A stretch of 64,000 bases of DNA from Leptospira inadai serovar Lyme str. 10 (GTDB lineage Bacteria; Spirochaetota; Leptospiria; Leptospirales; Leptospiraceae). Numbering within the stretch: the stretch's first letter is position 1; each line of letters starts with the position of its first letter. The notes beneath the pieces were generated by a model. That model searched no databases, had not been told where the DNA came from, and worked only from the letters and a program-made list of their open reading frames with translations. Made by a program: the position numbers and the translations under genes. Positions 41,777 to 51,281 of this stretch are shown here, one piece after another. The stretch covers positions 62,001 through 126,000 of the forward strand of contig NZ_AHMM02000023.1 of NCBI RefSeq assembly GCF_000243675.2, given 5' to 3'.

Positions 41777-43182
41777 ACTTTACAAGCTTAGAATTCTTAT
41801 TTTTCTTCGGCTTCGTTTTCCTAATCTATTGGAATCTTCCGGACCGGTTAAAGAGATATTTTCTTGTTTTAGCCTCTTCCTTATTTTACGCATTCGGCTC
41901 CTGGCAGTTCTTATTCCACCTCTGGGCGGTAATTCTCGTTAACTGGATATTTATTCGGTTCTTTCTAAAGAAAAGTTGGTTTTTGCCGATTTCTATCGGA
42001 TTCAACGTTTTGAATTTAGCCTTCTTTAAATACTTCTATTTCTTAGCCGATCTTGTCGGCGTTGCATTAGGTATCCAGGAGTTGCAGAGCAAAACGAATT
42101 TGGATGCCCTTGTTTCTAAAGCGCTGGGATGGGCGGGCTTCGAAGTAATTTTGCCTCTTACGATCAGTTATTATACGTTCCAGTTAATTTCACTTGCCGT
42201 AGATAAGAAAAAGGGATCGATATCCGAGGAGATAACGATTTCCCGGATCTCCTCGTATGTGCTTCTGTTTCCGATAATGATTGCCGGACCCATTTTGAGA
42301 TTTTCTGATGTTTCCACGCAATTCGATTCTCCGAGGATGTCTTCCGAAGACATGGTCGACGGCTTATGGTTGGTCCTCTTCGGATTATTGAAGAAATCCG
42401 TTCTATCCGTTTTAATGACCGGATCGATCTTTCCCGTTTTCGGAGAACCGGCTATCTTTTCCGGCTGGGCCTTACTTCGTACTATTTATTTTTTTGCGAT
42501 TTATCTTTACTTGGACTTTTCCGGATTAACGGATATGGCCAGAGGGATAGGCCGATTACTAGGTTTCCAGCTACCGCAAAACTTCAAGGCACCTTTTTTC
42601 ATGAACGGTTTCGGTGATTTTTGGAGAAGATGGCATTTAACGTTTTCATTTTGGATTCGGGATTACCTGTATATTCCGCTCGGTGGATCTAGATTGGGAA
42701 CTTTGAGGACCTGCATCAATTATCTGGTCGCTTTCGGAATCGGCGGTTTGTGGCATGGGGCAAATACGAACTACTTACTTTGGGGTTTATTTACGGGAGC
42801 ATATCTTTCGATCGAACGTGTCTTTAAGGATCTTGGAATAAAGCTTTTTCCGGATATTCCGTACGTGAAACGAATCGTAACCTATCTTTTCGTTCTACAT
42901 ATTTATTGTATTTCGTGGATCTTATTTTTTACTCCCACCGTCAGCACCGCTTTTGACGCCGTCGGACGGATTCTTACTTGGGCTCCCGGACAGGATTTCC
43001 CGAACGCCGAACCCTGCGTGTTCGCTTTGATCGTTGCGATTTTTTTTCATTGTACCGAGGAGTGGCCGGAAAAATTCCGGATTCCGGATAGGATCAAGGC
43101 TTTCACTTTGCCTCTCGCATGGGTTCTGATTTTACTGGCTTTACCCAACGGCAATGCGGACTTCTTTTACGGGCAATTTTGA
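41764..43182 (+). CDS. MBOAT-family O-acyltransferase (AlgI-like)
   Basis: A multi-pass inner-membrane acyltransferase of 472 residues that moves acyl groups across the membrane onto surface polysaccharide or related acceptors. About ten or more membrane helices. Diagnostic motifs: FWRRWHLTFSFWIRDYLYIPLGGS and the catalytic His in GIGGLWHGANTNYLLWG. The downstream DUF1574 gene probably encodes its periplasmic/SGNH partner, as in AlgI-AlgJ/AlgX systems. Starts are ATG 41764 or ATG 41773, both overlapping the preceding gene; the second fits the ATGA coupling. Confidence 0.9.
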   Translation: METMNFTSLEFLFFFGFVFLIYWNLPDRLKRYFLVLASSLFYAFGSWQFLFHLWAVILVNWIFIRFFLKKSWFLPISIGFNVLNLAFFKYFYFLADLVGVALGIQELQSKTNLDALVSKALGWAGFEVILPLTISYYTFQLISLAVDKKKGSISEEITISRISSYVLLFPIMIAGPILRFSDVSTQFDSPRMSSEDMVDGLWLVLFGLLKKSVLSVLMTGSIFPVFGEPAIFSGWALLRTIYFFAIYLYLDFSGLTDMARGIGRLLGFQLPQNFKAPFFMNGFGDFWRRWHLTFSFWIRDYLYIPLGGSRLGTLRTCINYLVAFGIGGLWHGANTNYLLWGLFTGAYLSIERVFKDLGIKLFPDIPYVKRIVTYLFVLHIYCISWILFFTPTVSTAFDAVGRILTWAPGQDFPNAEPCVFALIVAIFFHCTEEWPEKFRIPDRIKAFTLPLAWVLILLALPNGNADFFYGQF

Positions 43183-43191
43183 GAAAAGACT

Positions 43192-44229
43192 ATGAAACGT
43201 ATTTTTATTTATTATCCCTTTCTCTTTTTACTGTCGCTATTTTGTGCGGATAAGATTTTCACTCTCGAATATTTTCGCGATTCATTTTATCAGGACGGAA
43301 ATCCCGTCTACTATTCCCAAAGAAGATCCTTGTTTCAAAGAATGTTAAAGGATCCGAAAATTCGGGAACGAAATTTAGCGATAGCCTTCGGGGACTCTAG
43401 AGCGTATCCTTATTCGGAAAAAGCACTCGAAGAGAAAATGAGAAAGGATTGGGTTCTCTATAATTTTGCTGGACCTCAGGCCGTTCCGGCATACGGGTTA
43501 TATTGGTTGAGAAAGACGGTTCAGGCCGGAGTTAAGCCGAAAACGGTCTTTTTTGTCGTGAGTCCTGAGGCCTTCGACGATTCGAAGGGTTTACTGTACG
43601 AACCTTTCTTACGTCTGGGCGCGGATGCGGAGTTCATTCACGCTTATTGGAATCATTTAACTATTTCTGATAAATTGGATATACTCAAGGAAAGGATCTT
43701 CGTTTATAGAAAAGTGAAGCCGAGCTTCAAACTGTTTTGGTCGAGATTAATTTCCGGAAATTTGGACGAATACGATCCTGCATTCAACGACGAAAGAATC
43801 ATCTTGGACATGACCAACGGGGAGCAAATGGCGTATGCGACCGCGACCAACAATCCGAAAAAACTCGCAAAAGACGCGATTCGCCTAAAGAGCATTTACC
43901 TTTCCGGTTTTACAGTGTCCGATACGCAATTTTTCTTTGTGGAAGAATTCTTAAAACTCTGTAAGGAAAATGGAATAGTCGCATATATCGTATGGCCGCG
44001 CGTGTATGACGGTTATCGAAAAGGATATTACGAACTGGGTCTGGACAAAATTTGGTGGCCAAGGGTAACGGAACTCGCAAATAAATACGATGCACGTTCC
44101 GTGGACATGAACGTCGCAAATTCATGTGATAAGTATTACGATGCTTCCCATCAGGATATCTTCTGCATAGTGGATCAAATTCGGCTTTTAATGAACGATT
44201 ATTACGGAAAATATAAGTTGCCTAGATAA
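43192..44229 (+). CDS. DUF1574-family SGNH-like protein
   Basis: A 345-residue protein with an N-terminal membrane anchor (FIYYPFLFLLSLFCADKI) and a large extracytoplasmic domain. It shows SGNH-hydrolase-like landmarks: AFGDSRAYP with the nucleophile-type GDS near residue 67, and a C-terminal DASHQD with D-x-x-H. DUF1574 proteins are abundant in Leptospira. It lies nine bases after the MBOAT gene, as expected for the acyl acceptor-side partner of such a transferase. Biochemical activity has not been inferred beyond that. A terminator for the opposite strand lies after the gene. Confidence 0.75.
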   Translation: MKRIFIYYPFLFLLSLFCADKIFTLEYFRDSFYQDGNPVYYSQRRSLFQRMLKDPKIRERNLAIAFGDSRAYPYSEKALEEKMRKDWVLYNFAGPQAVPAYGLYWLRKTVQAGVKPKTVFFVVSPEAFDDSKGLLYEPFLRLGADAEFIHAYWNHLTISDKLDILKERIFVYRKVKPSFKLFWSRLISGNLDEYDPAFNDERIILDMTNGEQMAYATATNNPKKLAKDAIRLKSIYLSGFTVSDTQFFFVEEFLKLCKENGIVAYIVWPRVYDGYRKGYYELGLDKIWWPRVTELANKYDARSVDMNVANSCDKYYDASHQDIFCIVDQIRLLMNDYYGKYKLPR

Positions 44230-44283
44230 TTCGAAAACAGGCGGCTTATCTGAAATAGGGCTTCTCGATTTATCACCTGGTAT

Positions 44284-44308
44284 AAAAAAGCCCGCAAATT
44301 TTGCGGGC
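44284..44308 (-). terminator. rho-independent terminator of the transaldolase gene
   Basis: GCCCGCAA (44290-44297) and TTGCGGGC (44301-44308) form the stem. On the minus strand the hairpin is followed by six T residues (A-run at 44284-44289). It lies 28 bases past the transaldolase stop codon. Confidence 0.85.
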
Positions 44309-44335
44309 CTTGACGTTACATCGAGATCCTTGATT

Positions 44336-44980
44336 TCACCATTTTAGTTTTTTAGCGTCCTCTAAAAACTTCTCCAACCCTATATCGGTTAGAGGATGTT
44401 TGAAAAGCTGCTGGTAAGCGGAGATCGGCATAGTCGCACAATCGGCTCCTCGTAGCGCGGATTCTTTCAAGTGCATGGGTCCGCGAATGGAGGCGGCGAG
44501 TATTTTCGTCTCGTAACCGTAGTTATCGTAAATTTCGCGGATCTCGGAAATCAAATCCATTCCGTCCCAAGAGGTATCATCGACTCTGCCTATAAAGGGG
44601 GAAATATACGTTGCACCGGCCTTAGCGGCAAGAAGAGCCTGGGGAGCGGAAAAGCATAATGTCACGTTAGTCGGAATTCCTTTTTCGGTCAATTTTACGA
44701 CCGCTTTTAATCCCTCCGGGATTAAGGGAACTTTGATAACGACATTTTTGGCGATAGCTACGAGTTCATCCGCCTCTTTCAACATTTCCTCGTGTTTAGT
44801 GGCGAGAACTTCCGCGCTTACGGGACCGGGGACAATCGCGCAAATTTCCTTGATCACTTCCTTAAAGTTACGTCCCGATTTTGCGATAAGAGAAGGGTTG
44901 GTAGTAACCCCGTCGAGTAGGCCGTACGAGGCAATCTCTTTGATTTCGTCGACGTTTGCCGTATCTAAATATAATTCCAC
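44336..44980 (-). CDS. transaldolase / fructose-6-phosphate aldolase family protein
   Basis: A 214-residue short (TalC/Fsa-type) class I aldolase. N-terminal [13 protein letters not shown], the Schiff-base lysine in VVIKVPL (Lys83), [31 protein letters not shown] and SPFIGRVDD are characteristic. Short members act either as transaldolase in the pentose phosphate pathway or as fructose-6-phosphate aldolase; the Phe/Tyr that distinguishes them was not checked, so the substrate is left open. Single gene with its own terminator. Confidence 0.9.
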   Translation of the reverse strand: MELYLDTANVDEIKEIASYGLLDGVTTNPSLIAKSGRNFKEVIKEICAIVPGPVSAEVLATKHEEMLKEADELVAIAKNVVIKVPLIPEGLKAVVKLTEKGIPTNVTLCFSAPQALLAAKAGATYISPFIGRVDDTSWDGMDLISEIREIYDNYGYETKILAASIRGPMHLKESALRGADCATMPISAYQQLFKHPLTDIGLEKFLEDAKKLKW

Positions 44981-45116
44981 AAGTGAGCTCCGATTTCGAA
45001 GGATGATCTACTAGGATAGTCGTTTCTATCCCGGTAGAGGGTCAATCCGATTTTAGATGCTGATCGAGGCTCCGGGCTGCGAGAGAATTAAATAAGTAGG
45101 AAACCCTGCCCTTGGA

Positions 45117-45836
45117 TCAAGGAATCAGATCCCGCAAAGTTTTAATTTCTTCCGCGGAAAAGAATTCCTTATATTCTTTTTCTATCTGAGCCTTCAGTTT
45201 AGAACTAAAATAATCGACTCTGCGAGTGAAAGGCTGCTTTTTGTAGGCTTCTTTCCATTGAACGACGAATCCGCCGCGAGGAGGAACTTCCTTTTCGTTG
45301 GTTAATTCCCAGATTGCAGCGCCGCCGATTTTTTTCTCATCCAGAGTTTCTTTCTTGGGCTTGCCGTATTTATTCTCCAGCTTATCTTGCACTTCCTTTC
45401 CCGGAAGATATCGAAAGGAAACTCCGACGGAAAATAATTTGCCCGGTTCATTATGACCTTCCTCCTCGTTTGCGGGAGGCGGATTCGCCTGAACCTGCTT
45501 TTGCTTTGGTCGGGAATCGAGGACGAGTTTAGGTGTGGAGTAAAAGCGATAAACATAGAAGATTCCGTTTCTTCGTATTAGCAGGGACTTCTCTTTATCT
45601 TCGTTGATGATCTCCACTTTTTCGCCGCTGTCCGGATTGGTGGCTAAGGAAAGAAATTTTTCCCTGACTTGAGCGTAGGTTGATTCCCAAGCTACTTCCG
45701 CAAACCCGTCAAGGGTCGGTCGGCTGCCGGCTTGACGATTATTTCTAGACGTATCGTCTCCCGGAAACTGGGCGAATACCCCGCAAATCGGAACAAGAAC
45801 GGAAACGAAAATCGCAGGTAAAGTTAGCCCTTTCAT
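45117..45836 (-). CDS. secreted hypothetical protein
   Basis: A 239-residue protein with a signal peptide (ATG to ICGVFAQFPG, cleavage near residue 22). The mature part begins with a disordered Asn/Arg/Gln stretch, contains a strand-rich core (AWESTYAQVREKF, IIRRNGIFYVYRFY-like region LLIRRNGIFYVYRF), a Pro/Asn/Glu linker, and a positively charged end. I recognise no family, though the WESTYAQVREKF opening is reminiscent of periplasmic ligand-response proteins. It is the last gene of the purN-purH-membrane protein cluster. Confidence 0.65.
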   Translation of the reverse strand: MKGLTLPAIFVSVLVPICGVFAQFPGDDTSRNNRQAGSRPTLDGFAEVAWESTYAQVREKFLSLATNPDSGEKVEIINEDKEKSLLIRRNGIFYVYRFYSTPKLVLDSRPKQKQVQANPPPANEEEGHNEPGKLFSVGVSFRYLPGKEVQDKLENKYGKPKKETLDEKKIGGAAIWELTNEKEVPPRGGFVVQWKEAYKKQPFTRRVDYFSSKLKAQIEKEYKEFFSAEEIKTLRDLIP

Positions 45837-45868
45837 AATTACCCTATCGGCAAAAGAACCGATTTGTA

Positions 45869-46498
45869 TTAGGAATCTTCGCCGAAATCATCCTCATGCG
45901 GCTCTTGTCGATCCAGCCGAATGCCTCCAAATCGGACCTTTCCGTTCCATCTCAGAATCAAGAGGATTGCAAGAATTGCAATATTAGGAAGTACGAACAA
46001 AAACGCGATTTCGTGATAGAGTCCGTAAACTGCCAAGTTCGATGCGATTACGGAAACGAAGACGCCGGAGAGGAAAGGAATTTCCTGCCCTAAAAATCTG
46101 GCTAAGAAAGAATCCGGACGGGAATTCGAAGTAGATTTTAGAATTTCCGTAGCCAGGGCAGGATAAAACGCCAATAATAAGCCGGGCATCAAAAAGGAGA
46201 GAAAGAAGTAGTTTCCGAACGAATCCGCATAATGTGGGGCTCCGATAAGTCCTCCCGTCAATGTCCAGATGTACGAGACGAAGGCGGATAATCCGAAGGA
46301 AATCAATCCGTATTGAAGGTTTCCTCCGGCTTCGAAAATTTGAAGTATTTTAGAAGGAAGAATTCTGATCCAATCCGTAAGTTCGCTTTTCGCAAACATA
46401 TCCTTTCCGCTCAGGAATAATAACCCGAAATAATAATCCGCTAAGGACAGAAAAGATAGCGTAAACGCGAAGAAAATTAGATAGAGAAAAAATTCCAT
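45869..46498 (-). CDS. multi-pass membrane protein of unknown function
   Basis: A 209-residue integral membrane protein with about five hydrophobic segments (MEFFLYLIFFAFTLSFLSL, FGLSAFVSYIWTLTGGLIGA, FFLSFLMPGLLLAFYPAL, FLSGVFVSVIASNLAVYGL, FLFVLPNIAILAILLIL) and a short acidic tail (QEPHEDDFGEDS). No family recognised. Its ATG is one base after the purH stop, so it is co-transcribed with the purine genes. Confidence 0.65.
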   Translation of the reverse strand: MEFFLYLIFFAFTLSFLSLADYYFGLLFLSGKDMFAKSELTDWIRILPSKILQIFEAGGNLQYGLISFGLSAFVSYIWTLTGGLIGAPHYADSFGNYFFLSFLMPGLLLAFYPALATEILKSTSNSRPDSFLARFLGQEIPFLSGVFVSVIASNLAVYGLYHEIAFLFVLPNIAILAILLILRWNGKVRFGGIRLDRQEPHEDDFGEDS

Positions 46499-46499
46499 T

Positions 46500-48041
46500 T
46501 TAGTGTCGGAAATGCCTCATGCCGGTAAACACCATAATCAGGCCGTGCTCATCGGCGGCTCGAATTACTTCTTCATCCCGAATAGAACCTCCCGGTTGGA
46601 TGATGGCCTTCGCGCCCGCCTTTGCGATCGCGTCGATTCCATCCCGGAAGGGAAAAAAGGCGTCGCTTGCCACGTAAGACCCTACGACGGAGAGTCCTAC
46701 ATTTAACGCTTTTGTGGCTCCAAGTTGGACGGAGTCTACTCTGGACATTTGGCCTGCGCCGATTCCCAAAGTCGCATTCTCCTCGGTGTACACGATGGCG
46801 TTCGACTTAATAAACTTAACCGTGGACCAAGCGAACATCAATCCGCGAATATCCTCCTCGGTAGGTTGCTTCTTCGTCACCACTTTTAGGTCTTTTTCCG
46901 AAATTGTAGCGTAATCCCGATCCTGTAATAGCAGCCCGTGATGGATCGGTCTCAGGTCCATTTCATCCAACGCTTCTTGGAAGTTTTCAATCTCTATTAA
47001 ACGAACATTCGGTTTTTTGGAGAAATACTCCAGAGCTTCCTTATCGAACTTCTGCGCAATCACGCCTTCGACGAATAATTCTCCGATCAAAGCCGCTAGT
47101 TCCCCCGAAACATTTCCTTTAATACCGATGACTCCTCCGAATGCGGAAATAGGATCGGTCCTCTTTGCTAAGCGAAATGCTTCCAACGGATCGTCGGCAT
47201 ACGCGATTCCGCACGGGTTCAAGTGCTTTATGATACAAACGGTATTATCGGGTAATAAAGCGGATATATGGAAAGCGGAGTCGAAATCCAACATGTTGTT
47301 GAAGGAAAGTTCCTTTCCTTGCAGGGGAGAGAATTCGCTCTTCGTGAAAAGAGGTTCGTAGAATGCGGCACCTTGGTGAGGATTTTCTCCGTATCTGAGC
47401 TTTTGCTTTTTAGTGAATGAGAGGTTGAGTATGTCGGGGAATTTTTCCCCCGCCAGTTTATTGAACCAGGAAGAGATCGCCGTATCATACATGCTGGTAT
47501 GAGAGAATGCCTTTCTCATCAAAAGAAAGGAAGTATCCGCATCGACCGAGCCTTCGTTTACGGCCATAGACTCTTCCACCGTTTTATAATCGTTCGGGTC
47601 GGTGACTACGATCGTATGCCGATAGTTTTTCGCCGCGGATCGGATCATGGAAGGACCGCCGATATCTATATTCTCGATGGCTTCGTCCAATTGGACTCCG
47701 GGCTTAGAGACCGTTTTTAAGAACGGGTAGAGATTCACGACGACCAGGTCTATCTTCGGGATTCCAAGCTCATCCATTTTTTTTTGGTGCTCCGGATTGG
47801 AAATTACGCCTAAGAGTCCTCCATGGACTTTCGGATGAAGGGTCTTAACCCGACCATCTAGAATTTCCGGAAAGCCGGTATAGTCATCGATTGCGACTGC
47901 TTTAATTCCGCTGTCCTGCAAGACTTTTAGAGTTCCTCCCGTGGAGATGATTTCGACGCCTTTGGAATCGAGATACTTGGCGAAACCGATGAGACCGGTT
48001 TTTTCGCTAACAGAAATGAGTGCGCGGCTTATTTTAATCAT
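46500..48041 (-). CDS. purH: bifunctional AICAR transformylase / IMP cyclohydrolase
   Basis: Last two steps of IMP synthesis. The 513 residues show the N-terminal cyclohydrolase domain ([52 protein letters not shown]) and the transformylase domain ([27 protein letters not shown] with the catalytic Lys-His, [33 protein letters not shown]). Complete, normal length. One base separates it from purN upstream, and one from the membrane gene downstream. Confidence 0.97.
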   Translation of the reverse strand: MIKISRALISVSEKTGLIGFAKYLDSKGVEIISTGGTLKVLQDSGIKAVAIDDYTGFPEILDGRVKTLHPKVHGGLLGVISNPEHQKKMDELGIPKIDLVVVNLYPFLKTVSKPGVQLDEAIENIDIGGPSMIRSAAKNYRHTIVVTDPNDYKTVEESMAVNEGSVDADTSFLLMRKAFSHTSMYDTAISSWFNKLAGEKFPDILNLSFTKKQKLRYGENPHQGAAFYEPLFTKSEFSPLQGKELSFNNMLDFDSAFHISALLPDNTVCIIKHLNPCGIAYADDPLEAFRLAKRTDPISAFGGVIGIKGNVSGELAALIGELFVEGVIAQKFDKEALEYFSKKPNVRLIEIENFQEALDEMDLRPIHHGLLLQDRDYATISEKDLKVVTKKQPTEEDIRGLMFAWSTVKFIKSNAIVYTEENATLGIGAGQMSRVDSVQLGATKALNVGLSVVGSYVASDAFFPFRDGIDAIAKAGAKAIIQPGGSIRDEEVIRAADEHGLIMVFTGMRHFRH

Positions 48042-48042
48042 G

Positions 48043-48669
48043 CTAGAGGATGGAGACCTTCCTATTTTTAATGGAGAGCCTATCTTCGCAGAATAGTTTC
48101 ACTGCGAGAGGCAGGATTTTATGTTCCTCTTTGAGAATGGCTAGAGTCAATTCTCTTTCCGTCATCTTCGAGTCGATTTTCACGGATCCTTGGAGAATGA
48201 TGGGTCCGGAATCCACGCCGTCGTCCACAAAATGAGCGGTGCATCCGGCAATTTTGACTCCGTATTCGAACGCCTGCCTTTGCGCATTCAATCCCGGAAA
48301 AGAGGGTAATAACGACGGATGAATATTGATGATTCTGTTCTCGAATCTACGAATGATTTCCGGTCGTAGAATTCTCATATAACCGCAGGCAACGATTAGA
48401 TCAGGGGCTGCCGCATCTAGGATTTCTAGAAGGGAGGCATGATACTCTTCCTTACGGGAGAAAGATTTATAGTCCAATACCTTACTTGGCAGACTGTACT
48501 TGGTCGCGATGTTGATAGCTGCTGCATTCGGCTCGTCCGAAAACAAAAACTGAGGAATTCCCGCAATTTTTCGCTTTTTGAACGCCGAAAGGACGGCTTC
48601 CAAGTTGGACCCGCGGCCGGAGGCTAAAAAAACAAGCTTTTTTCTAGGTTTAGGAAACAGGCTTGCCAA
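48043..48669 (-). CDS. purN: phosphoribosylglycinamide formyltransferase
   Basis: Third step of purine synthesis, using 10-formyl-THF. Seen: [13 protein letters not shown] (phosphate binding), catalytic Asn-His-Asp set in [12 protein letters not shown] and [19 protein letters not shown]. 208 residues, the usual size. First gene of a minus-strand operon with purH; an 87-base spacer separates it from divergent fliS. Confidence 0.95.
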   Translation of the reverse strand: MASLFPKPRKKLVFLASGRGSNLEAVLSAFKKRKIAGIPQFLFSDEPNAAAINIATKYSLPSKVLDYKSFSRKEEYHASLLEILDAAAPDLIVACGYMRILRPEIIRRFENRIINIHPSLLPSFPGLNAQRQAFEYGVKIAGCTAHFVDDGVDSGPIILQGSVKIDSKMTERELTLAILKEEHKILPLAVKLFCEDRLSIKNRKVSIL

Positions 48670-48756
48670 GAATTTTCGCTCAAGATACGCTTAAGAATTA
48701 TCCACCTACGTTAAGGCGGTCCCTGATTTTGTCGAAGAGTATTTCAGGAGAGACAC

Positions 48757-49206
48757 ATGTCACTTGCTAGAAAATCGACGGCCTCTGTCGAACAGTACAA
48801 ATCCAATGAAATTTCTACTGTGAGTCAGGGACGGCTTATCGTAATGCTTTATGAAGGAGCGATTCGCTTCTTAAATGTGGCGATAGAAAATAATACGCCC
48901 CGCAAGTATGATGTGGTTAATAACAATATCCTGAAAGCCCAGGATATTGTTACGGAATTGATGCTGGCTTTGAATTTAGAAGACGGCGGAGAGGTTGCAA
49001 ATAACCTGCTCGGTATTTACGTTTACGTAAAAAAACGTCTTTTAGAGGCCAATATGCGCAAAGATTCCGAGATTATGAAAGAAATTATCAAATATCTTGA
49101 GGATCTTAAAAACGCCTGGGACGAAGTAGAGAAAAAAGAAAAAGGTTCCGTAGTGGCGATGCCGACTCCAGGCACTCGTAGCGGGGGACTCTCTCTCCAA
49201 GGTTAA
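48757..49206 (+). CDS. fliS: flagellar export chaperone FliS
   Basis: Binds flagellin in the cytosol before export. The 149 residues show the family pattern: YKSNEISTVSQGRLIVMLYEGAIRFL near the N-terminus, then helices NNILKAQDIVTELMLALNLEDGGEVANNLLGIYVYVKKRLLEAN and a last amphipathic helix ending in KNAWDEVEKKEK. The final ~15 residues are disordered. ATG 48757 has CAGGAGAG upstream. A small coiled-coil protein and a J-domain protein follow at close spacing. Confidence 0.93.
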   Translation: MSLARKSTASVEQYKSNEISTVSQGRLIVMLYEGAIRFLNVAIENNTPRKYDVVNNNILKAQDIVTELMLALNLEDGGEVANNLLGIYVYVKKRLLEANMRKDSEIMKEIIKYLEDLKNAWDEVEKKEKGSVVAMPTPGTRSGGLSLQG

Positions 49207-49246
49207 TTCCACAAACTCCGGTTTTTGCCGGAGGAGGAAATTCGCA

Positions 49247-49684
49247 GTGCCAAAACGGAAAGAAACCAAGCAATTCGGTTCCCGAGAGGATTCCTTATCG
49301 GAGTTGTACGGCCGAAAAATAAATCTGTTGGACGAAGTCATTTCACTCCAAAAACGGCAGCTCGAAGTTTTGGGGCATGGTGACGGGGAGACTGCGGCGA
49401 AAATCGAAGGACAGAATTCGAATCTCGTCGAGAGAATGTTTTCCCTGGACAGAAAGATAGAACTCTTGGAGGAATCCACTCCGCAGTCTCTCAATATGAT
49501 TCAGTTGGCGGACGAACTTTTTCGTAAACTGGAAGAATCGAGAGCTCTAAACGAAAGAGTCGGTTCTTTAATGGAACGGATCTTATCCGAGTACCAGAAA
49601 GAATTGAATCTCGTTCAAGCCAATATCCAATTAAAGAAATTTCTTGCCCAAAGGAAAAGCGGTTGGAAGACGGGGACCTGTTAA
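49247..49684 (+). CDS. FlgN-like coiled-coil protein
   Basis: A 145-residue soluble helical protein directly after fliS. Residues of about 25-130 form heptad-type helices (LYGRKINLLDEVISLQKRQLEVLG, LVERMFSLDRKIELLEES, RALNERVGSLMERILSEY), the size and layout of FlgN-type flagellar chaperones. The N- and C-termini are basic. GTG start with GAGGAGG seven bases upstream. The FlgN assignment rests on position and fold impression, not on a clear motif. Confidence 0.6.
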   Translation: MPKRKETKQFGSREDSLSELYGRKINLLDEVISLQKRQLEVLGHGDGETAAKIEGQNSNLVERMFSLDRKIELLEESTPQSLNMIQLADELFRKLEESRALNERVGSLMERILSEYQKELNLVQANIQLKKFLAQRKSGWKTGTC

Positions 49685-50157
49685 GTCGGGCGCTTGATTT
49701 TTACGGACTTCCCAAAAAATACAACGAAGACTTAGTCCGATCTAGGTTTAGAGAATTATCCAGAAAATACCATCCTGATTCCGGCGAATTTGAAAGCGAC
49801 GTTCTGTTTAAGGAACTGGTAAATTTGCGGGATATCCTCCTCGAATCGCTGGATAAACAGGAAGAATCTCCGTCTTATTCTGATAAAGAAAGACGAAGAG
49901 AGGATGCCGACGGTTTTTTAGCGTACAAAGCCGCTAAACAAATAGCCGCAGATGCTTTGGAGGAATATTTTAAAAAGACGGAAGGAAATCCCGTTTTTTT
50001 AAATCCCGAAGAAAACCCCGAACTTAGAAAGCTAAGAATCGACTTACTGGAAGCGAAGACCGCATTACAGGAATTCATCCGGAATTATCCGGCTAGCATT
50101 TGGAGATCGGATGCCGAAGAAACCTTAAAAAGGATCGGAGTTTGGTTTCGATCCTAA
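49663..50157 (+). CDS. J-domain-like protein
   Basis: A 164-residue soluble protein with a J-like domain in its first ~65 residues: LVRSRFRELSRKYHPDSG holds the His-Pro-Asp loop that stimulates DnaK ATPase, flanked by helices. A middle Glu/Arg-rich linker and helical C-terminus (AKQIAADALEEYFKK, LRIDLLEAKTALQEFIRNYP) follow. It starts at TTG 49663 inside the previous gene (22-base overlap), so it is translationally coupled to the FlgN-like gene. A co-chaperone for a flagellar client is a reasonable inference. Confidence 0.75.
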   Translation: MEDGDLLSRALDFYGLPKKYNEDLVRSRFRELSRKYHPDSGEFESDVLFKELVNLRDILLESLDKQEESPSYSDKERRREDADGFLAYKAAKQIAADALEEYFKKTEGNPVFLNPEENPELRKLRIDLLEAKTALQEFIRNYPASIWRSDAEETLKRIGVWFRS

Positions 50158-50161
50158 ATCT

Positions 50162-50686
50162 TTACGGAACGATAAGCGTATTGGAAGGTAAAGAGAATAC
50201 GAATACGTCTTTGGCCGTACCGCCCACCAAATTTAAAGCCAATACGGAAGATCGCAGAGTTACATATTGTCCGGTTGAAATGGTCGTAACGATTTTACAG
50301 ACCCGATTCGGATTTTGCGATGAGCCGGTCGGAACGACGGCTAGAGGCCCGGCAGTCGGACTGACTTCGATCGAGTATTCGATCGGTTGGTTCGGAATAA
50401 GATTAAGGGGTAATTGGCAGGGAATACCTTGAGAAAAACTAGAGGGGTTCCTTGAATCGAATGCCGTGCTTCCGGTAAATAGGGTATACCCGTTAAAAAG
50501 AAATTCGGCATTACCGGCGCGCAAACGAATTTCATATCCTGTGGCAATCGGGGCGATACCGATAATCGTAGGAGGAGCGGTTACGATGGGAGTATTCGAA
50601 TAATTTCTCGAACATCCCGTAATTGCTACAAATAGACAGAAGATTGGAAGAATTGCTGACCGGATCGTTACGGTATTTTGATTCAT
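50162..50686 (-). CDS. hypothetical lipoprotein
   Basis: A 174-residue exported lipoprotein. From ATG 50686 (MNQNTVTIRSAILPIF) the signal ends in FVAITGC with the Cys as lipidation site. The mature part is a Pro/Ile/Thr-rich, strand-like domain (TIIGIAPIATGYEIRLRAG, PIEYSIEVSPTAGPLAVVPTGS) of unknown function. Its start overlaps the stop of the HNH gene (TAATG), so the two are coupled. The longer frame to 50710 runs into that gene and is rejected. Confidence 0.65.
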   Translation of the reverse strand: MNQNTVTIRSAILPIFCLFVAITGCSRNYSNTPIVTAPPTIIGIAPIATGYEIRLRAGNAEFLFNGYTLFTGSTAFDSRNPSSFSQGIPCQLPLNLIPNQPIEYSIEVSPTAGPLAVVPTGSSQNPNRVCKIVTTISTGQYVTLRSSVLALNLVGGTAKDVFVFSLPSNTLIVP

Positions 50687-51237
50687 TATATGCGGATATA
50701 TTCCGCCCAACCGAATTTTTCGGCCAATTGGTCGGATACGGAAAACAGTGGGATACGCCTTCTGTTTGTCGACCGATTTTCAGGAAGTTCCCATTTCAAT
50801 TCATGAAGCAGCTTGTTGCCCTTCTTAGTATTGCAATCGCGGCAGGCAGTTACTAGATTTTCCCAGGTATGATACTCGGCGGGTTTCCGTTCTTTGGCGA
50901 TTTCTTCCCACCGACTTTTCGGTATCACATGATCTAGGGTAAGTCTGGAAGTAGGGAGTTTCCGTTTACAATATACGCATTCGTAATTGTCCCGGAGAAA
51001 AATATTTTCCCTGGAGAGTTTGTGTCGTTTTCTCGGAACCTTATAATAGTCCGTCAGAAGGATGATTCTGGGTGCGGTTAACTTTAATTTTTCGGAACGA
51101 ATCAGGAGTTTTTTTTCGTCTTTGATTAATTGCGCTTTATTGAGAAGAAGAAGAACAATCGCATCCCTTACCGTACGAATGGCAACCGGAACGTAGGTTG
51201 CGTTCAGCACCAAGACCGGCTGACCGAGGACGTCCAT
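50686..51237 (-). CDS. HNH endonuclease-domain protein
   Basis: A 183-residue protein with a C-terminal HNH nuclease fold. Motifs: CVYC (first zinc Cys pair), the His in LTLDHVIPKSR, the Asn in ENLVTACRDCNTKKGNK that carries the second Cys pair. A hydrophobic/basic N-terminal part (LNATYVPVAIRTVRDAIVLLLL) matches the widespread small HNH proteins found as single chromosomal genes in many bacteria. Its role is not established; no restriction or phage genes lie around it. Followed by the coupled lipoprotein gene. Confidence 0.88.
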   Translation of the reverse strand: MDVLGQPVLVLNATYVPVAIRTVRDAIVLLLLNKAQLIKDEKKLLIRSEKLKLTAPRIILLTDYYKVPRKRHKLSRENIFLRDNYECVYCKRKLPTSRLTLDHVIPKSRWEEIAKERKPAEYHTWENLVTACRDCNTKKGNKLLHELKWELPENRSTNRRRIPLFSVSDQLAEKFGWAEYIRI

Positions 51238-51281
51238 ATCTAACCAGACAATAGTGGAATAGGAAAGAATGTCGAGTAAAA

